Below are positions 7,395 through 13,809 of a stretch of DNA of 24,990 nucleotides, piece after piece. The stretch comes from a virus. Position 1 is the stretch's first letter. Each line of letters begins with the position of its first letter. The notes below the pieces were generated by a model, which saw only the letters and a list, made by a program, of their open reading frames with translations, was not told the origin of the DNA and did not search any database. The position numbers were made by a program, and so were the translations under genes. Where the stretch lies: IMG/VR virus record IMGVR_UViG_3300021964_000492, positions 1 to 24,990 of that record; one strand, written 5' to 3'.

Positions 7395-7423
7395 CACCTA
7401 ACTGTAAAAAGGAGGGTGTTACT

Positions 7424-7531
7424 ATGACAATGTGGACTCGATATTGTCGGGAGAAAGCACAACAAGACTATCATAAGTCTCTAATGCTTAAAATCTTATT
7501 GTTACGTGCAATACACGAAACAGATAAGTAA
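7424..7531 (+). CDS. 35-aa riboswitch-controlled peptide
   Basis: ATG 7424 has a strong AAAAAGGAGGG ribosome binding site (GGAGG 7411-7415) and lies 30 bases after the second glutamine aptamer. The product begins MTMWTRYCREKAQQDYHKSL and ends in ILLLRAIHETDK. It is basic and mostly helical, with one cysteine. Glutamine riboswitches of the Downstream-peptide type characteristically precede short ORFs, and in cyanobacteria the related glnA motif controls glutamine synthetase inactivating factors, which are small basic proteins. This peptide could play such a role, but I see no clear sequence match to IF7/IF17. It is closed by a terminator hairpin. Confidence 0.75.
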   Translation: MTMWTRYCREKAQQDYHKSLMLKILLLRAIHETDK

Positions 7532-7536
7532 TCTCC

Positions 7537-7566
7537 AAGGGGGGTCTGTTATGCAGTCCCCCCTTT
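7537..7566 (+). terminator. Terminator hairpin after the riboswitch peptide
   Basis: AAGGGGGG at 7537-7544 pairs with CCCCCCTT at 7558-7565, with an extra CTG/CAG pairing inside and a short T tract after it. The very strong G-C stem separates the peptide transcript from the tmRNA promoter 7 bases further on. Confidence 0.75.
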
Positions 7567-7572
7567 CTACTA

Positions 7573-7580
7573 TATAAATA
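7573..7580 (+). promoter_or_regulatory. T4-type late promoter of the tmRNA gene
   Basis: An exact TATAAATA directly follows the terminator and lies a few bases upstream of the tmRNA acceptor segment. It gives the tmRNA its own transcription unit, under late control. Confidence 0.75.
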
Positions 7581-7645
7581 GAAATGTTCAGCGAAGCAGA
7601 CTGAAGACGGACTGGACGGGAGTGCGAATCTCCCCACCTCCACCA

Positions 7646-7657
7646 ATAAACTTCTAT
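7646..7657 (+). other. Intervening spacer of the permuted tmRNA
   Basis: Twelve A/T-rich bases lie between the encoded CCA end of the acceptor half and the first G of the coding half. In two-piece tmRNAs this loop is cut out by tRNA-type processing (RNase P at the 5' end of the coding piece, 3' trimming to CCA). It is short compared with many bacterial versions. Confidence 0.8.
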
Positions 7658-7742
7658 GGGGGTGAATTAGGTATCGACAGACGGGATAGGAAAGTGGAGA
7701 ACTGGTGCGCAAGCAACCATAATCGCAAGACTTAAAGTAACT

Positions 7743-7775
7743 GCAAACGATAACGAATTTGCACTTGCTGCCTGA
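7743..7775 (+). other. tmRNA proteolysis-tag reading frame (ANDNEFALAA)
   Basis: From the resume codon GCA at 7743 the frame reads A-N-D-N-E-F-A-L-A-A and stops at TGA 7773-7775. With the alanine brought by the charged tmRNA the added tag is AANDNEFALAA. The N-D-N core and the ALAA end match alphaproteobacterial-style tags and ClpXP signals, not the picocyanobacterial tags ending PVAA. Upstream AAAGTAACT fits the resume-codon setting region. Confidence 0.93.
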
Positions 7776-7803
7776 TTGAATTAGGTTAGCGGAGTTTTTT
7801 TGG

Positions 7804-7845
7804 GGAAGTTTTTTCTTAGCAACAGAATAAAAACTTCCTTTTTTT
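7804..7845 (+). terminator. Rho-independent terminator after the tmRNA
   Basis: GGAAGTTTTTTCT pairs with AGAATAAAAACTTCC around a short loop (7804-7838), followed by seven T (7839-7845). It ends the tmRNA transcript before the glycosyltransferase gene. Confidence 0.85.
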
Positions 7846-7876
7846 ATAGGGTGATTATTATAAAAACGAAGGAACA

Positions 7877-8563
7877 ATGAAAGTATTTGTGGGGTATGAC
7901 ACTAGAGAAGATATAGCATATCAAGTATGCAAACACAGCATTATAAGCAAACAACCCATTGCTGATGTAAAACCAATAAAACAACAAGAGTTAAGGGATT
8001 CTGGTTGGTATACACGACCAGTTGATAAGTTAGCATCAACAGAATTTACGTTTACAAGATTTTTAATTCCAGAACTCACAAACTTTGATAGTTGGGCACT
8101 ATTTATAGATTGCGATACAATTCTCACGACAGACATCAAAAAACTTTTCGATCAGGCAGACAGTCGTTATGCAGTGATGTGTGTACAGCACGATTACACA
8201 GTAAAAGAGAAGTTTAAGATGGATGGACAAAAACAGACATTCTATCCACGAAAGAACTGGTCGAGTGTTGTACTTTGGAATTGTGGACACCCTAGTAATA
8301 AGGTTTTGACTACAAATTTGATTAATGACCCCACCATAACTGGAAAGTATTTACATAGATTTGCTTGGTTAAAGAACGAGGAAATTGGAAAACTAGATCA
8401 TACATGGAATTATTTAGTTGGTATATATAATGATAGGGAAACTCCAAGTTTAATCCATTATACTGAAGGGGGTCCATGGTTTGAGAATTATAGACACTGC
8501 GAATTCCATAACGAATGGAAAGCAGAATTGCAAGATATGATGAATAAAAGGGAAATACTATGA
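7877..8563 (+). CDS. Glycosyltransferase, GT8-like (228 aa)
   Basis: The product opens MKVFVGYDTREDIAYQVCKH, a start I recognise from glycosyltransferases of T4-like marine phages. A D-x-D nucleotide-sugar/metal motif lies at 78-80 (FIDCDTIL), preceded by TRFLIPEL. LDHTWNYLVG and a terminal LIHYTEGGPWF are typical later blocks of GT8-type enzymes. The donor and acceptor are unknown; with the neighbouring carbamoyltransferase it may decorate a surface or virion glycan. AAGGAACA precedes the start and the stop overlaps the next ATG as ATGA. Confidence 0.85.
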   Translation: MKVFVGYDTREDIAYQVCKHSIISKQPIADVKPIKQQELRDSGWYTRPVDKLASTEFTFTRFLIPELTNFDSWALFIDCDTILTTDIKKLFDQADSRYAVMCVQHDYTVKEKFKMDGQKQTFYPRKNWSSVVLWNCGHPSNKVLTTNLINDPTITGKYLHRFAWLKNEEIGKLDHTWNYLVGIYNDRETPSLIHYTEGGPWFENYRHCEFHNEWKAELQDMMNKREIL

Positions 8564-9027
8564 AACCAGTAGAGAGAATATTATTTTTAATAGCAACATT
8601 TATGGCAGTAGTAATTACGTCTCACCCATCATATGCCAATCAAGAATACTTGGCAGATCCAGCACTACAAGTACGAGAAGGAATTGACGAACTAAAGTTT
8701 GATCATTCTGATATCAAACAAATCCGTGGAACAGATCTAAAAGAAGCATATTGGGATATCTACGGACACTACCCCTCAAAAGTAAAGTTGTACAAACGAA
8801 GAATGAAGTTTAACGTTGACTGCAATCCTCTTTCAAAAGAAGACGATTTTTTAGAAGATGGACCACAACCACCAAAGGTTGCACTCGCTACTATTGCATT
8901 AGGAACTATCGATAACTTTATGATAAAGATTATTCAAATACCACCTGGAGCAGAAGAGTGGATTGCTTGGGATGATGTATCGTTTATAACTCAAGAACAT
9001 ATAACAAAAATTTGTATAAGAGGTTAA
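8560..9027 (+). CDS. Exported protein, unknown (155 aa)
   Basis: The start overlaps the glycosyltransferase stop as ATGA. Residues 1-26 form a signal peptide: a basic start, a hydrophobic core (ILFLIATFMAVVI) and an S-Y-A cleavage site before NQEY. The mature protein is about 129 residues, with two cysteines (DCNP and KICIRG near the very end) that could form a disulfide in the periplasm. No family is recognised. It is followed at once by a second exported protein, so the pair probably acts in the host envelope. Confidence 0.75.
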   Translation: MKPVERILFLIATFMAVVITSHPSYANQEYLADPALQVREGIDELKFDHSDIKQIRGTDLKEAYWDIYGHYPSKVKLYKRRMKFNVDCNPLSKEDDFLEDGPQPPKVALATIALGTIDNFMIKIIQIPPGAEEWIAWDDVSFITQEHITKICIRG

Positions 9028-9028
9028 T

Positions 9029-9340
9029 ATGAAATATTTAATTGCAGCAATATTTGCTTTTACAGCAACCGCAACGATAGCAGATGATTCACCTTATTGT
9101 TTGACCAAAGCACATTTAGCAAGAGACATGGCATCAGAAATTCTTCAAGGATTAGATCCAAGCAAAATTAACTTTGCATTTCCTAATGTAAGAAGTCCAG
9201 AGGAAGCAAAGAAAGCACAAGAGTTTGCCGATAAACTTATGGCAGAAGTGCTAGAAATGATAAAAACTGAAGATGATACAAGAGTAATATATGAAACCGT
9301 GAAAGATAAATGTGTGAATCCGTATGAACTTGAAACTTAG
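9029..9340 (+). CDS. Small exported protein, unknown (103 aa)
   Basis: Residues 1-18 (MKYLIAAIFAFTATATIA) are a clear signal peptide, cleaved before DDSPYC. The mature domain is helical and has two cysteines, one near its start and one near its end (DKCVNP), a typical layout for a small disulfide-closed periplasmic helix bundle. AAGAGG upstream serves as ribosome binding site. It lies one base after the preceding gene. Function unknown. Confidence 0.75.
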   Translation: MKYLIAAIFAFTATATIADDSPYCLTKAHLARDMASEILQGLDPSKINFAFPNVRSPEEAKKAQEFADKLMAEVLEMIKTEDDTRVIYETVKDKCVNPYELET

Positions 9341-9348
9341 GAGAATAT

Positions 9349-9498
9349 ATGGCAAAAATGAAAATGAATATAGAGGATGCGTGGAGAAAGGACAAAATAG
9401 GAAAGCGCACTTCTATCGGTGGGGCAAGACCTAAAACTGCCACAATGAATAAGAGTTACAAACGTGGTTATAAGAAGTATCGTGGACAAGGAAGATAA
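9349..9498 (+). CDS. Small basic protein (49 aa)
   Basis: ATG 9349 has TTAGGAG 7 bases upstream. The product begins MAKMKMNIEDAWRKDKIGKR and ends KKYRGQGR. It is rich in lysine, arginine and glycine (SIGGARPKT, YKRGYKKYRG), consistent with a nucleic-acid-binding peptide. The N-terminal MNIEDAWRKDKIGKR part looks like a short docking helix. Small basic proteins of this look occur in other T4-like marine phages; function unknown. Confidence 0.7.
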   Translation: MAKMKMNIEDAWRKDKIGKRTSIGGARPKTATMNKSYKRGYKKYRGQGR

Positions 9499-9502
9499 GT
9501 AA

Positions 9503-10495
9503 ATGAAATTAATACCATTAGAAAATGGTGCAGTTGAAATTGCTGATATTGATATATCAAAACTGACAGGTAGTGATTATGAGCAGATAAGAACTATTCT
9601 AAGGAAAGAGAGTGTTATTCTGATAAGAGAACAGACAACGAAATCTTTAGAATATGCTAAATTGATTCAGGCAGTAAGTAAAGGTGAGATACGAAATTGG
9701 AAGGACTTTGCATGGGACGGAGAAGGAAATCCTATTGAAGTTCTAATTAAATCTGGGAAATATCCAGATCCATTTAAGTGGGACGAAAATGTACCTTATC
9801 CTGTAGAAAGAGTGACTGGAGAAAAAAGAAAAAATGAATTGACGGGAATCTTTCCAACTGGAGTATTGGACTGGCACTGCAACTTAAATCATCCTACCTC
9901 TGCCGATGGTGTATCATTACAAGCAATTAGCGAGGGTACCAGAAACACGAGAACTAGTTTTTTGAATACTGCTCTCGCATATAAGCATATGCCCAATGAT
10001 TTGAAACAACGAATACAAAATGTATATTGTGAATATACGTTTAATATACAAAATTGGGCACTAATGGATAATCCAGATCAAAAGGCATACAGTGAAACAA
10101 TACGAGCACCATATGCAATGTGGTTAGTACAAAAAAATATTATAGGTATTGAGGGAGTATATTTTCATTTCTTAAATGATGCTAAAATTATTACCGAAGA
10201 TGAGACATTATATTCAGATTTAAAGGAATATCTATTTCAGGAAAAATTTATGTATCATCACGATTGGGAAATTGGTGACATAATTTTGATGGATCAGTTA
10301 TTATCTTTACATAAAAGAAGACTAGAAGAAGATGATGTATTCAGAAAACGGTTGTTACATAGATATACATTCAGAATAACTGGTTATGGAAGTCCTAACA
10401 AAATACTAGAACAGAATGATTTTGAAGTAAATCATACTACAATGAAAGAATTTAGGCAAAATATATCCGAAAAATACTACGAGAGTAAGAAATAA
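9503..10495 (+). CDS. TauD/TfdA-like 2OG-Fe(II) oxygenase with H-x-N motif (330 aa)
   Basis: The fold is recognised from the N-terminal R-K-E-S-V-I-L-I-R segment, the central LDWHCNLNHPT block, and the C-terminal WEIGDIILMDQLLSLHKRR followed by LLHRYTFR. The iron ligands should be H125, residue 127 and H270, with R287 or R291 binding 2-oxoglutarate. Position 127 is Asn where TauD-type enzymes have Asp (H-x-D). Asn at this place may weaken or alter iron binding, so activity is uncertain. The substrate is unknown. It follows the small basic gene closely and ends just before a terminator. Confidence 0.8.
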   Translation: MKLIPLENGAVEIADIDISKLTGSDYEQIRTILRKESVILIREQTTKSLEYAKLIQAVSKGEIRNWKDFAWDGEGNPIEVLIKSGKYPDPFKWDENVPYPVERVTGEKRKNELTGIFPTGVLDWHCNLNHPTSADGVSLQAISEGTRNTRTSFLNTALAYKHMPNDLKQRIQNVYCEYTFNIQNWALMDNPDQKAYSETIRAPYAMWLVQKNIIGIEGVYFHFLNDAKIITEDETLYSDLKEYLFQEKFMYHHDWEIGDIILMDQLLSLHKRRLEEDDVFRKRLLHRYTFRITGYGSPNKILEQNDFEVNHTTMKEFRQNISEKYYESKK

Positions 10496-10502
10496 TGTAT
10501 AA

Positions 10503-10532
10503 TGGGGAGATTTATTCTCCCCAAACTTTTTT
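10503..10532 (+). terminator. Terminator after the oxygenase gene
   Basis: TGGGGAG (10503-10509) pairs with CTCCCCA (10517-10523) around a 7-base loop; six T follow at 10527-10532 after AAC. It separates the block 7877-10495 from the exported-protein pair that follows. Confidence 0.75.
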
Positions 10533-10582
10533 ATAACCTAAATAAGTTACGTGTAAATAACACAACAAAAAAAGGAAGTTAC

Positions 10583-11137
10583 ATGAACAAAAAGATAGCA
10601 CTTATACTAGGTGCGATCTTTGTTATGTTTAGTGGAACTTTTGCAAATGCTGCTGATCCTATTGTTACAGAAAGCACTAGTAACAGCACAGTGACTACAT
10701 CTGGGAAAAATGAGACAACAGTCAAGTCTCCTCCCCCTTCTGCGATATCACCTAGTATCAATAATTCGAACTCCGACGTGTGTACAGTTGCGTACTCTGG
10801 AGCAGTACAAACACAAGTATTGGGTATTTCTGCTGGTGGAACCATCAGAGATCTAAATTGTGAACGACTGAAATTGTCGAAAGTGTTATATGATATGGGT
10901 ATGAAGGTCGCTGCAGTTTCAAACCTATGTCAAGATGAAAGAGTATTCCGTTCCATGGAAATGGCAGGTACTCCTTGTCCGTTTATGGGTAAGATTGGTG
11001 ATGAAGCAGCGCAACTTTGGGAAACCTACCCTGAGTTGAGACCAGAAAGAATAAAAGAAGAGGAAGAGAAAAATGATTTTCTCAAAGGTCTTGGCAGCGG
11101 CATCCTTGGTGCTGTTATGCTTCTCCTACTCCTCTAA
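10583..11137 (+). CDS. Exported/membrane protein conserved in T4-like marine phages (184 aa)
   Basis: ATG 10583 is chosen because AAAGGAAG lies upstream and it exposes a clear signal peptide (IALILGAIFVMFSG, cleavage after ANA). The in-frame ATG at 10502 lies inside the terminator. A low-complexity Ser/Thr/Asn region (about 25-65) precedes a conserved-looking cysteine domain: SGAVQTQVLGISAGG, ERLKLSKVLYDMGMKVAAVS, CQDERVF and AGTPCPFMGKIG. The C-terminus is a hydrophobic anchor ending in LLLLL. I recognise the cysteine domain from T4-like marine phage genomes, where its function is not established. Its last 65 bases overlap the start of the next gene. Confidence 0.8.
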   Translation: MNKKIALILGAIFVMFSGTFANAADPIVTESTSNSTVTTSGKNETTVKSPPPSAISPSINNSNSDVCTVAYSGAVQTQVLGISAGGTIRDLNCERLKLSKVLYDMGMKVAAVSNLCQDERVFRSMEMAGTPCPFMGKIGDEAAQLWETYPELRPERIKEEEEKNDFLKGLGSGILGAVMLLLLL

Positions 11138-12968
11138 ATCTGCTCATGCTGATGTAAACCAATTTGGTGTCGACTGTTCGTTGACACCATGGATGTCTTC
11201 GTGTGGCACCCCAACATCAGATCTTGATGGGGTGACGGAATATAGCATCAGCGACGATGGACAGGCAGCAGTCGATCTGCCCTTCAACTACACATTTCCC
11301 GACGGAACAGTTGTGACAAAATCGTTTATGAAATCAAACGGTGCAATTGTGTTTATGTTGGCAAATGGTAGTCGACCTGGAGGTGCACCAAACAATTCCT
11401 TCTGTTGTAGTGGGCAAGATGTTGCTAGTCAAGATTTCTCAAACGTCACAGGATTACCATTCTTCAGTTATTCAATTGCCGCATTGTGGACAGACTTGAT
11501 TGACTTGAATGTTGATGTGGATGGAGATGGTATTGAGGATACAGGATTCTTCACCCAAGAATTAGATACAAACAAAGATGGAAACACAGACACACTAAGG
11601 TATTTCTGGCAAAACATTTCTGAATTTTTTAATAGAGAAACGCACAATACATTTGGTGCGGAAATTTCTGCCGATGGTTCAACAAAAATCCACCACTTTG
11701 ATATTGACATAAGAAACCATTCCGTGACTGTTGGTGTGTTCGGAGATCCAAGAGCAGGTGATATACAACAGTTTGAGTTCTCGCAAGGTAGTTATAGTAA
11801 CGACCAGTTCACCACATATGAATTTAATCTTGCTGGGGCATGTGAAGCAAATCCACTGATAAGCACTTCTTGTAACGGTCATGCCGAAGCACTTGCTGAA
11901 CTTATATTTCAACAGAACTGTGCCGCAGATCCACTATTCGATTCTTCTTGTCCTGGGTTTGCGCAAGCATTCCTAACTCAACAATGTAATGCAGACCCAC
12001 TGTTCGATTCTAGTTGTAATGGATTCGAAGAAGCACTCTTTGCACAAAACTGTGAGGCAGACCCATTGTTTGATGAGGCATGTCCAGGATTTGAGCAAGC
12101 ACACTTTGAGACATTTGTTCTGCCAACACTACAACAACAAGAACAAGAGGCAGCAGGACTAAGTGACGAGGCAGATACAACAGTAACGACCACTGAAGAA
12201 GATCTCGCATTTTCTAGCGATCCCGTTGCGTCTATAACTGAAGTGGCAATCACTGGAGATCCTGCTGTAGATGAAGTCTTGAGCGAACCAGAACCAATTG
12301 TAATTGATATACCAGTGATTGAACCACAACCAGTTGCAGAAGAACCACCAACACAAGAGATTGCGGCAACAGAAGAAGAACCTGTCGAAGAAATAATTGA
12401 AATTGCTGCAGTTGAGGAAGAGGTGGAGGAACTAGTAGATGAACCAGTCGAGGAAGAGGTGGAGGAACTAGTAGATGAACCAGTCGAGGAAGCATCGGAA
12501 GACGAGGAATCAGACGAGTCCAGTAGTGATGTGGAAGAGCAGAGTGATTCAGAGGGGGATGAGACTAACGACGAATCCGCAGAATCAGAGAGTGATGACT
12601 CCGAATCTGATGGTGAGGGGGACTCTGAATCCGAAAAGTCAGATAGCAAAGATAAGAAAAAATCAGAAAAGAAGAAATCTAAGAAAGAAAAGTTGAAAGA
12701 CATAGCAACTAAGAGAGCAATGCAACTTGCAGAAAGAATGAGCAATGCCGCAACGTTGGAAGCACAACAGGCAGTACAAGCACAGATACTCACGTTAATT
12801 AACTATGTTCCAGATTTCTTGAAATATGGGGGTGCGTTACAAGGAGGATATTATGCCGACGCAACTTCATATCCAGACAAAGAATTACCGCAGAATCCAT
12901 CAGCACTTCGCAATGGATTAGCACAACAATTGTTACACGAGAAGATGATTGATATGCAATACGAATAG
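11073..12968 (+). CDS. Large secreted NIDO-like protein with Cys repeats and acidic region (631 aa)
   Basis: A signal peptide covers residues 1-27 (cleavage after AHA). Residues about 28-255 look like a NIDO-type extracellular beta domain (SISDDGQAAVDLPFNYTF, FPDGT, SNGAIVF, HHFDIDIRNHS). Residues 255-347 hold four repeats of about 23 residues with the pattern C-x-ADPLFD-x-x-C-x-GF. A long Glu/Asp/Ser-rich stretch (about 360-523) includes a 12-residue duplication, then comes a Lys-rich patch (523-543) and a helical C-terminus. The start ATG has AGGAAGAGAAA upstream and lies within the previous gene. Similar repeat proteins occur in T4-like marine phages; a structural or host-surface role is possible but unproven. 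Confidence 0.75.
   Translation: MIFSKVLAAASLVLLCFSYSSKSAHADVNQFGVDCSLTPWMSSCGTPTSDLDGVTEYSISDDGQAAVDLPFNYTFPDGTVVTKSFMKSNGAIVFMLANGSRPGGAPNNSFCCSGQDVASQDFSNVTGLPFFSYSIAALWTDLIDLNVDVDGDGIEDTGFFTQELDTNKDGNTDTLRYFWQNISEFFNRETHNTFGAEISADGSTKIHHFDIDIRNHSVTVGVFGDPRAGDIQQFEFSQGSYSNDQFTTYEFNLAGACEANPLISTSCNGHAEALAELIFQQNCAADPLFDSSCPGFAQAFLTQQCNADPLFDSSCNGFEEALFAQNCEADPLFDEACPGFEQAHFETFVLPTLQQQEQEAAGLSDEADTTVTTTEEDLAFSSDPVASITEVAITGDPAVDEVLSEPEPIVIDIPVIEPQPVAEEPPTQEIAATEEEPVEEIIEIAAVEEEVEELVDEPVEEEVEELVDEPVEEASEDEESDESSSDVEEQSDSEGDETNDESAESESDDSESDGEGDSESEKSDSKDKKKSEKKKSKKEKLKDIATKRAMQLAERMSNAATLEAQQAVQAQILTLINYVPDFLKYGGALQGGYYADATSYPDKELPQNPSALRNGLAQQLLHEKMIDMQYE
12414..12485 (+). repeat. Two perfect 36-bp tandem repeats in the acidic region
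   Basis: The units 12414-12449 and 12450-12485 are identical, each coding EEEVEELVDEPV, with a partial third copy (GAGGAAG) after. The identity at synonymous sites indicates a recent in-frame duplication, and the unit number may vary between related phages. Confidence 0.9.
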
Positions 12969-13033
12969 AGTTTTTTTAGTTGTACTCTAATATAAACAAC
13001 TATGCTTTTTTCAATAACATAAGGAGACTTTAA

Positions 13034-13120
13034 ATGTCTTTAGATTGGAACTTAGCAGTGCATGTTGCTGTCGTTACTGTAGTTGTTAACTTAGTAGGTA
13101 ATGCAACAGGTTGGTGGTAA
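13034..13120 (+). CDS. 28-aa membrane peptide
   Basis: ATG 13034 has AAGGAG 8 bases upstream and the frame stops at 13118-13120. The peptide starts MSLDWNLAVHVAVVTVVVNL and ends GNATGWW. It is a single hydrophobic helix of about 17 residues flanked by tryptophans, as in small membrane-embedded peptides. It stands alone, followed by a hairpin at 13156-13180. The ribosome binding site and context support it as real despite its length; function unknown. Confidence 0.6.
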   Translation: MSLDWNLAVHVAVVTVVVNLVGNATGWW

Positions 13121-13155
13121 ACCACAAACCACGTTAAATATATGAATTGAGGTTT

Positions 13156-13185
13156 TGGTGGGTTCCTTAAAAACCCATCACTTTA
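13156..13185 (+). terminator. Terminator-like hairpin after the 28-aa peptide gene
   Basis: TGGTGGGTT (13156-13164) pairs with AACCCATCA (13172-13180), nine pairs with one G-T, around a 7-base loop. The T tract after it is short (CTTTAC), so termination may be partial. Confidence 0.6.
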
Positions 13186-13210
13186 CTATAAACTAAACGG
13201 AGGATGTTAG

Positions 13211-13807
13211 ATGGACGTTATACAATTTATTGTTGATCAGTTATATACATGGTGGCAATTTACTATTGTCGGTATATTAATTCTTGTAGGTTGGATTGCT
13301 AATATGTTTGGCGTAGATCAGGATGAACCGTTGGTTGGGTTGTCTTACAAAGAAATGCCACATATGCAACCACTTAAAATCGAAACCGCAAGTAAAGGGT
13401 TTTGGGGTGCAATTTGGATGTGGTTGATGGGTGTACGACAGTGGGAGATTGCGAAAGATTGGCACTTTGAAGTGAATGGTGAGAAATATGTAATTCCAAA
13501 AGGATTTACATTCGATGGAGCATCTGTTCCGAAGTTTCTTGCATCATGGTTGTCACCAACTGGAGTGTTATTGATTGGCGGTCTTGTTCATGATTATGTT
13601 TATAAATATACTGTATTGCTACACAAGAACAAAAAAGATACTTCACTGCCAATGAATCAAAAGAAAGCAGACCAATTGTTCCGTGATATTAACATAGAAC
13701 AGAATGGTTTTCATTTGCTAAATAACTTAGCATACTGGGCATTACGACTTGGCGGTTTTGTGGCATGGAATGGTCATAGAAAAAGAAATGCAAAAATAGG
13801 AGAATAG
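13211..13807 (+). CDS. DUF1353-domain membrane protein (198 aa)
   Basis: An N-terminal membrane segment (about 15-34, WQFTIVGILILVGWIANMFG) precedes a DUF1353 domain: WHFEVNGEKYVIPKGFTFDG, ASVPKF, SPTG, GLVHDYVY and ADQLFRDI, then a hydrophobic C-terminal segment. DUF1353 occurs widely in phages, often near lysis or tail genes. The conserved H-D pair in GLVHDY suggests a metal-binding or enzymatic centre, but its activity is unknown. CGGAGG upstream is a good ribosome binding site. The following small membrane gene starts two bases after its stop. Confidence 0.82.
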   Translation: MDVIQFIVDQLYTWWQFTIVGILILVGWIANMFGVDQDEPLVGLSYKEMPHMQPLKIETASKGFWGAIWMWLMGVRQWEIAKDWHFEVNGEKYVIPKGFTFDGASVPKFLASWLSPTGVLLIGGLVHDYVYKYTVLLHKNKKDTSLPMNQKKADQLFRDINIEQNGFHLLNNLAYWALRLGGFVAWNGHRKRNAKIGE

Positions 13808-13809
13808 TT

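Larger units (their letters stand above)
7581..7790 (+). ncRNA. ssrA: Circularly permuted (two-piece) tmRNA
   Basis: The 3' (acceptor) half precedes the 5' (coding) half. The acceptor half contains the T arm (GGGAG 7618-7622, loop TGCGAAT, CTCCC 7630-7634), the acceptor strand CACCTCC 7635-7641, discriminator A and an encoded CCA 7643-7645. After a 12-base spacer (7646-7657) the coding half opens with GGGGGTG 7658-7664, which pairs over all 7 positions with CACCTCC and includes G3-U70, the alanyl-tRNA synthetase identity pair. It continues with the tmRNA-typical AGGTATCGACAG, a hairpin TGGTGC-GCAA-GCAACCA (7703-7719) and the tag frame at 7743. A stem CCTGAT/ATTAGG (7771-7785) spans the tag stop, as P5 does. 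tmRNA with SmpB frees stalled ribosomes and tags the nascent protein for ClpXP. Outer ends of both pieces are estimates. Confidence 0.93.

Noticed and set aside
7488-7877. Minus-strand open frame of 129 codons across the RNA island
   Set aside because: It covers the tmRNA and two terminators on the other strand; the RNA features explain the sequence.
11978-12793. Long minus-strand open frame (271 codons, Ser-rich)
   Set aside because: It is the mirror of the Glu/Asp/Ser-rich repeats of the 11073 gene; the product is low-complexity serine and there is no ribosome binding site.
13601-13608. TATAAATA inside the DUF1353 gene
   Set aside because: Over 200 bases from the next start and explained by the codons of VYKYT; probably chance.
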